From assembly GCA_023454395.1 (NCBI GenBank), contig JAEYFY010000366.1:1-10416 (forward strand): 10,416 nt of DNA, given 5' to 3'. Below, piece after piece: positions 6,090 through 10,416 of this stretch; position 1 is the stretch's first letter, and the number at the start of each line of letters is the position of its first letter. The notes under the pieces were generated by a model that ran no database searches, was not told the origin of the DNA, and saw only the letters and a list, made by a program, of their open reading frames with translations. Source of the DNA: Pseudomonadota bacterium (GTDB taxonomy: Bacteria; Pseudomonadota; Gammaproteobacteria; Enterobacterales; Enterobacteriaceae). The position numbers and the translations under genes were made by a program.

Positions 6090-7048
6090 ACTGTCTCTAG
6101 TTGTTCAAGAGAGATAAGTGGAATATCCACGTTTGGCCAAGGACGAATAAGTTGTTGTTTAATTAAATCAACGGTATCCAATCCCGGAATAGTATTCGGT
6201 GTGAGCCACTGAGCAATTCTTGCCAATTGAGTCAGCCCAAAGCTGCTTTCAATACTTGAACTGATAATGGCGTCTAGCCCTAAAGCATGAGCTTGTTCAA
6301 CAAAAGATTGGCAGCGTTCAAGGCTTCCCACCAATGTAGGTTTGATAACAATTGTTGTTACACCAGCTTGAGATTTGATTTCAAAACCTTCATCGCGCAC
6401 CGTTTCATCCCAAGCAATGTTAATTCCTGTTGCTTGTGAAAAAGCGAGTGACTCTTCAGGTGTTTTACATGGCTCTTCTAAGAATGCAATGCGATCTCGC
6501 CATGCAGGGTTTACGTATTTCGCAAATCCTTCGGCTTTTGCTGGCGTCCAACTTCTGTTCGCATCCAATCTTAATTTTAAGTCTGGGATCGCTTCTAATA
6601 ACAGATTAACCACTATTCCGTCACGCACAGCTTCATATAAACCCACTTTGATTTTAGCGACTTTTTCACCTTCCATATCATTAAGGCTTAAAATCAAATC
6701 ATCAGGATCGCCATTACATAAAGGTGCGGCACGATAATTCGCGTCTTGAGGCAATGTGCCTTCAAGCTCTGCTAGTGCACAGCTAATACCAAAAGCAACA
6801 CTGGGTAGTTCACTATAAACCGGGTTTTCACCCGCACACCAAGCGGTTAACCAAGATTGTGTGGCTTCTTGGGCTTGTTCTAAAGTTTCACGGCTAAACT
6901 CAGGAAGAGGTGAAATTTCACCCCATCCTTGTTTGCCATTTTGCTCTAAACAGACCAGAAAACCATCACGCGTTTTTAGCCTTTGATAGCGCAGTACAAC
7001 GCCTGCATCTACAGGTAGGCTGAATGAATAGAGTTTGGCGTTTCGCAT
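6077..7048 (-). CDS. menC: o-Succinylbenzoate synthase MenC
   Basis: This 323-residue member of the enolase superfamily dehydrates SHCHC to o-succinylbenzoate. The alpha/beta-barrel catalytic set is complete: Lys132 and Lys134 in KIKVG, metal ligands Asp162 (RLDANRSW), Glu191 (FLEEP) and Asp214 (AWDET), and Lys236 (VIKPTLVG). Each is offset by one from the E. coli numbering as I recall it (131/133, 161, 190, 213, 235). The capping-domain start [15 protein letters not shown] and the substrate loop near [11 protein letters not shown] are also typical. The ATG overlaps the menB stop by one base (TAATG) with no clear Shine-Dalgarno sequence of its own, pointing to coupled translation. Its own stop lies inside menE. 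Confidence 0.96.
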   Translation of the reverse strand: MRNAKLYSFSLPVDAGVVLRYQRLKTRDGFLVCLEQNGKQGWGEISPLPEFSRETLEQAQEATQSWLTAWCAGENPVYSELPSVAFGISCALAELEGTLPQDANYRAAPLCNGDPDDLILSLNDMEGEKVAKIKVGLYEAVRDGIVVNLLLEAIPDLKLRLDANRSWTPAKAEGFAKYVNPAWRDRIAFLEEPCKTPEESLAFSQATGINIAWDETVRDEGFEIKSQAGVTTIVIKPTLVGSLERCQSFVEQAHALGLDAIISSSIESSFGLTQLARIAQWLTPNTIPGLDTVDLIKQQLIRPWPNVDIPLISLEQLETVWQQ

Positions 7049-7905
7049 TATGGGTTACGTTTAAATCGAGAGAAATCAGGTTGACGTTTTTCGTTAAAGG
7101 CGTTGCGGCCTTCTTGACCTTCATCAGTCATATAGAACAGCATAGTTGCATTACCCGCTAATTCTTGAAGACCAGCTTGGCCATCGCAATCTGCATTTAA
7201 TGCAGCTTTTAAGCAACGTAATGCCATTGGGCTGTTTTCCAGCATTTCACGACACCAACGTACCGTTTCTTTTTCAAGAGAAGCATAAGGAACAACTGTA
7301 TTAACCAAGCCCATTTCTAAGGCTTCTTTTGCATCATATTGACGGCATAAGAACCAGATTTCGCGCGCTTTCTTTTGACCGACAATACGTGCCATATAAG
7401 AAGCACCCCAGCCACCATCGAAAGAGCCAACTTTAGGGCCTGTTTGACCAAAAATCGCGTTTTCAGCAGCAATGGTTAAGTCACACATCATATGAAGCAC
7501 ATGACCACCACCGATAGAATAACCCGCAACCATTGCGACAACAGGTTTTGGACACGTACGGATTTGGCGTTGGAAATCCAACACGTTTAAGTGATGTGTA
7601 CCGCTATCATCACGATATCCGCCGTAGTCACCACGAATTTTTTGGTCACCACCTGCACAGAATGCTTTTTCACCGGCACCTGTTAAAATGATTGTACCAA
7701 TTGCATCATCATAACGAGCATCCGCTAACGCTTGGATCATCTCTTTCACTGTCAAAGGACGAAAAGCATTACGTACTTGCGGGCGGTTAATCGTAATTTT
7801 TGCAATGCCATCGACTGATTTATGATAGAGGATATCTTCAAAACCTTCCGAACAATCCTGCCATTCAATCGGTGCATATAATTTTTCTTCGCTCGGGTAA
7901 AGCAT
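7048..7905 (-). CDS. menB: 1,4-Dihydroxy-2-naphthoyl-CoA synthase MenB
   Basis: This 285-residue crotonase-fold enzyme, the same length as E. coli MenB and very similar throughout, cyclises OSB-CoA by intramolecular Claisen condensation to DHNA-CoA. Landmarks are the oxyanion-hole regions around [17 protein letters not shown] (81-97) and [11 protein letters not shown] (128-138), and the segment [17 protein letters not shown] (153-169) containing Ser161 and Asp163. Gly156 marks the bicarbonate-dependent type I class; type II enzymes carry an Asp at that position. The C-terminal [13 protein letters not shown] is also typical. AAGGAA overlapping the menH stop serves as ribosome site about 8 nt before the ATG. 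It is the most conserved protein of the cluster. Confidence 0.98.
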   Translation of the reverse strand: MLYPSEEKLYAPIEWQDCSEGFEDILYHKSVDGIAKITINRPQVRNAFRPLTVKEMIQALADARYDDAIGTIILTGAGEKAFCAGGDQKIRGDYGGYRDDSGTHHLNVLDFQRQIRTCPKPVVAMVAGYSIGGGHVLHMMCDLTIAAENAIFGQTGPKVGSFDGGWGASYMARIVGQKKAREIWFLCRQYDAKEALEMGLVNTVVPYASLEKETVRWCREMLENSPMALRCLKAALNADCDGQAGLQELAGNATMLFYMTDEGQEGRNAFNEKRQPDFSRFKRNP

Positions 7906-7917
7906 AATTAGGTTCCT

Positions 7918-8685
7918 TTAACCAAAGAGGGATAAAACATGATTTATCACCGCCGCATAAGCAACAGGCTGTGCCTGATGGGCATTATGTCCAGCGTGCG
8001 GGATAGTCGTTAATGGCAGCGAATATTGCTGCGCAATAGATTGAAATTTATTATCTTTCTCACCACAAAGCCAAATAAACGGCAATGTGAGTTGCTGTAA
8101 CTCTGTGACAAGCCAAGGCTGATTACCTAAAGAAAGCGTTTCTAAACTTTCTGCAATACAAAAACCAGCATTACGACAACGTTTTTCAACGAGTAATTGG
8201 CGTTTCTCATCACTTAAATCGGCAAATACGGGTTGCTGATACCATTGTGTCAATACGTCACGGATAGGCTCATTACGAAAACGCTCAGCCCAGTGTTTAT
8301 CATGTGCAATGCGACTTTGTCTTTCCGTTGCATCATATAAACCCGGATTTCCACCTTCTACAATCAACCCCATTAATCCCGTAGTATCACCAAAACACGC
8401 ATGATACATCGAAATTCTGCCACCTAACGAATAACCAATTAACCAATAGTGGTCAATACCTTGCTCTTTCAGTGTCTCTGTCAGCAAGGTACTCACTTCA
8501 ACAAAATTTTTCGCGCTGATAGAAGCAGAACCACCATGACGAGGCAAATCAATCACCAGTGATGGATATTCATGGCAAGCCTGAATAACAGGCTCCCATT
8601 CACAACCCTCACCTAATAGCCCATGCAACCAAACTAACCAAGGCCCTTCATTATGGGTATTATATCGTTGACATGCTAAAGTCAT
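7918..8685 (-). CDS. menH: SHCHC synthase MenH
   Basis: This 255-residue alpha/beta-hydrolase-fold enzyme removes pyruvate from SEPHCHC to give SHCHC, the step after MenD. The lyase triad is visible as Ser86 in the nucleophile elbow GYSLGG (84-89), Asp211 in CGEKDNKF, and His233 in AGHNAH, nearly the E. coli numbering (86, 210, 232). Other family marks are [15 protein letters not shown] (19-33), [10 protein letters not shown] (45-54), VEGGNPGL (109-116) and [10 protein letters not shown] (148-157). The start lies inside the end of menD (26-nt overlap), with AGG in AACAGGTAAC as ribosome site. menB follows 12 nt after the stop. The overlap supports co-translation of successive pathway enzymes. 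Confidence 0.96.
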   Translation of the reverse strand: MTLACQRYNTHNEGPWLVWLHGLLGEGCEWEPVIQACHEYPSLVIDLPRHGGSASISAKNFVEVSTLLTETLKEQGIDHYWLIGYSLGGRISMYHACFGDTTGLMGLIVEGGNPGLYDATERQSRIAHDKHWAERFRNEPIRDVLTQWYQQPVFADLSDEKRQLLVEKRCRNAGFCIAESLETLSLGNQPWLVTELQQLTLPFIWLCGEKDNKFQSIAQQYSLPLTTIPHAGHNAHQAQPVAYAAVINHVLSLFG

Positions 8686-10354
8686 GAGATGTTACCTGTT
8701 TTACCAGCTGATTTAATGTTTTTGCACCATCAGTATCATCAACAATTAATTCAATTAATGTCGTTGTTGGCGCCCCTGCCCAGCATTTCTGAACAGTCGT
8801 TAACAGTGCATCCCAACTTGTTGGTGATACATAATGCAAACCAAACATTGCGGCTGCATGTTTGAAATTTAGTGAATGAGGCATACAGTAAAAGCGTTCT
8901 CGCTCTGCCTCTGGCGTTGGTAGCATTGAAAATATTTGCCCACCGTTATTATTCACTACGATAATAACATTAGGCGCATAAACTTGTTGATGTAACGCTA
9001 AACTATTTAAATCATACAGTGCAGATAAATCACCCAATATTGTTAATGTTGGCTTTTCTGTTGCACGATGAACACCCGCAGATGTTGAAATTAAGCCATC
9101 AATACCACTTGCGCCTCGATTACTCATCACAGGATAACCTTGTGGTAACTGAGCAAATGCATCGATTAATCGTACTATCAGACTATTACCAACAAACAAT
9201 TGTCCATCATTAGGAAGTAATTTATCTAATTGGTGCGCAACCTGTGCTTCACCAAAATAATCAGTTATTTCACTGACGTTCTGATAGGTCTGTTTAGCGA
9301 TATGAGTTAATGCATTAGCCCACGGTAAATTATCGACCGCAGAATGTGCTGTTAACCACTTCATTGGTGATAACGTAAATTTCTCACCTTGATGATGACC
9401 CGGATCTAAGCGTCCCGGAATTGGATCAATAATCCAATACGTTTTGGGAGAGCATCCTACTTGCCATTGTAATAAGCGTTTTCCGGTTAAACTGGAGCCA
9501 AATTGAACAACGATTTCAGCTTTATTTAATTCTGATTTTATCTGTGGATTATTCAACCATAAATCGGCACAAGGTAGTGGCTGCCCTGTTTGAGATAATA
9601 CATCACCCAATAAAGGCCAACCTAATTGCGCAGCCCATTTTGCAACTTCAATCCCCTCTTCTGGGCTAATACGCCCTGCAATAACGACCCCTTTTTTCTG
9701 GCGTATAACATCCCATTGAGGATGCGTTGATACAGCGGTAAAAAGAGATCCTTGTAACCACGGCTTATCACTTTGCCACCAATGACCTAATGCCTCAGTC
9801 CATGGCGTGGATGTTTCAATATCATCACCATATAACGGCTCAGCAAAAGGACAATTGACGTGTAATGCGCCATGAACCAATGTGTTCATCGCATTATCAA
9901 GTGTAGAAACTAACCAATTTGCGGGAATATCAGTTGTCGGTCGTGGTAAAGAGAGTGTTTGTGAAGGATGAGTTGCAAAAATACCTTGCTGACGAATTGC
10001 TTGATTCGCACCACAATCAATTAATTCAGGCGGTCTATCTGCGGTTAAAAAGATCACTCGTTCACCCGTTAATCCTGCTTCAATTAAAGCGGGATATAGG
10101 TTAGCGACCGCAGTACCCGATGTCACAATAACAGCAACCGGTTCTTTCGATGCTTTTGCAAGCCCTAATGCTAAATGCCCCAATCCACGCTCATCAAAAT
10201 GCGTATGACAGGTTAATTTATGATTTGCGGCTGCGGCAAGTGTTAAAGGTGTCGAACGAGATCCGGGTGCAATACAGATATGGCGTAAACCATGACGAGT
10301 CAAAGTTTCGAGTATAACTTTAGCCCATTGGCGATTAAACGAACTATTAGACAT
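8660..10354 (-). CDS. menD: SEPHCHC synthase MenD (thiamine-diphosphate enzyme)
   Basis: This 564-residue enzyme (E. coli 556) joins 2-oxoglutarate, after decarboxylation, to isochorismate, giving SEPHCHC. It is the committed step of menaquinone synthesis. The N-terminal pyrimidine-binding domain shows [15 protein letters not shown] (28-42), with Glu55 in [10 protein letters not shown] activating thiamine diphosphate, and [19 protein letters not shown]. The C-terminal pyrophosphate domain carries [15 protein letters not shown] and the Mg/ThDP motif [10 protein letters not shown] (441-450) to NNNGG (468-472). All three domains are intact. ATG at 10354 is preceded by GGGAT about 7 nt upstream. 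An out-of-frame ATG lies 7 nt before it. It is the first men gene in the window; menF usually precedes it. Confidence 0.97.
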   Translation of the reverse strand: MSNSSFNRQWAKVILETLTRHGLRHICIAPGSRSTPLTLAAAANHKLTCHTHFDERGLGHLALGLAKASKEPVAVIVTSGTAVANLYPALIEAGLTGERVIFLTADRPPELIDCGANQAIRQQGIFATHPSQTLSLPRPTTDIPANWLVSTLDNAMNTLVHGALHVNCPFAEPLYGDDIETSTPWTEALGHWWQSDKPWLQGSLFTAVSTHPQWDVIRQKKGVVIAGRISPEEGIEVAKWAAQLGWPLLGDVLSQTGQPLPCADLWLNNPQIKSELNKAEIVVQFGSSLTGKRLLQWQVGCSPKTYWIIDPIPGRLDPGHHQGEKFTLSPMKWLTAHSAVDNLPWANALTHIAKQTYQNVSEITDYFGEAQVAHQLDKLLPNDGQLFVGNSLIVRLIDAFAQLPQGYPVMSNRGASGIDGLISTSAGVHRATEKPTLTILGDLSALYDLNSLALHQQVYAPNVIIVVNNNGGQIFSMLPTPEAERERFYCMPHSLNFKHAAAMFGLHYVSPTSWDALLTTVQKCWAGAPTTTLIELIVDDTDGAKTLNQLVKQVTSHDFSMSTI

Positions 10355-10416
10355 TGATCATCCCAACAACGAAAACCTGCAATTGCTATTATAATATCTG
10401 TTCCTAAATACTTTTC
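10355..10416 (-). promoter_or_regulatory. Upstream edge of menD with a TATAAT-like element
   Basis: Read toward menD, a perfect TATAAT lies at 10388-10393, about 34 nt before the start codon. The matching -35 position (10411-10416) reads GAAAAG, a poor match, and anything further upstream is outside the window. The end of menF is expected nearby. A TAG at 10404-10406 could be its stop, but too little sequence remains to identify it. Confidence 0.25.

Noticed and set aside
6375..6737. 120-codon open frame on the plus strand opposite menC
   Set aside because: It lies antisense to an intact menC with all catalytic residues. The translation resembles no family, and there is no ribosome site or promoter context.
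1..10416. Mobile elements, CRISPR arrays, tRNA or rRNA genes, or a novel defence or biosynthetic system
   Set aside because: All long frames are complete core-family genes. There are no transposase-like proteins, no regularly spaced repeats, no cloverleaf-like segments, and composition is even across the window.

Overview
The window reads as ordinary core chromosome of a low-GC enterobacterium, most likely genus Proteus. The catalase closely matches, from memory, the structurally studied Proteus mirabilis catalase: same 484-residue length and same active-site numbering (Met53, His54, Asn127, Arg333, Tyr337). It carries many scattered conservative differences, so a relative such as the P. vulgaris group is more likely than P. 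mirabilis itself. This is a judgement from memory and no alignment was run.

Layout, left to right. The window opens in the last 43 codons of nrdB (aerobic ribonucleotide reductase small subunit). yfaE follows, encoding the [2Fe-2S] ferredoxin that maintains the NrdB cofactor. Next comes a small DUF903/YgdR-type lipoprotein gene with its own terminator, then tyrP, a tyrosine permease. tyrP is preceded by two tandem TyrR boxes, the second overlapping a TTGACA -35. A hairpin terminator usable from both sides separates tyrP from a convergent YfaZ-type outer-membrane gene. A 283-bp divergent intergenic region holding inverted repeats leads to katA, which ends in a strong terminator.

The right half, all on the minus strand, is the menaquinone cluster transcribed menD-menH-menB-menC-menE, with overlaps of 26, 1 and 13 nt and one 12-nt gap. 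Together these enzymes take isochorismate through SEPHCHC, SHCHC, o-succinylbenzoate and OSB-CoA to DHNA-CoA. The window ends 62 bp upstream of menD, where menF would be expected.

Every gene of substance belongs to a known family with its key residues intact. I found no mobile element, CRISPR array, tRNA, rRNA or broken gene, and nothing I can defend as a previously undescribed system. The most useful observations are the TyrR operator pair, the unexplained inverted repeats between the YfaZ-type gene and katA, and the position of katA between the YfaZ-type gene and menE.
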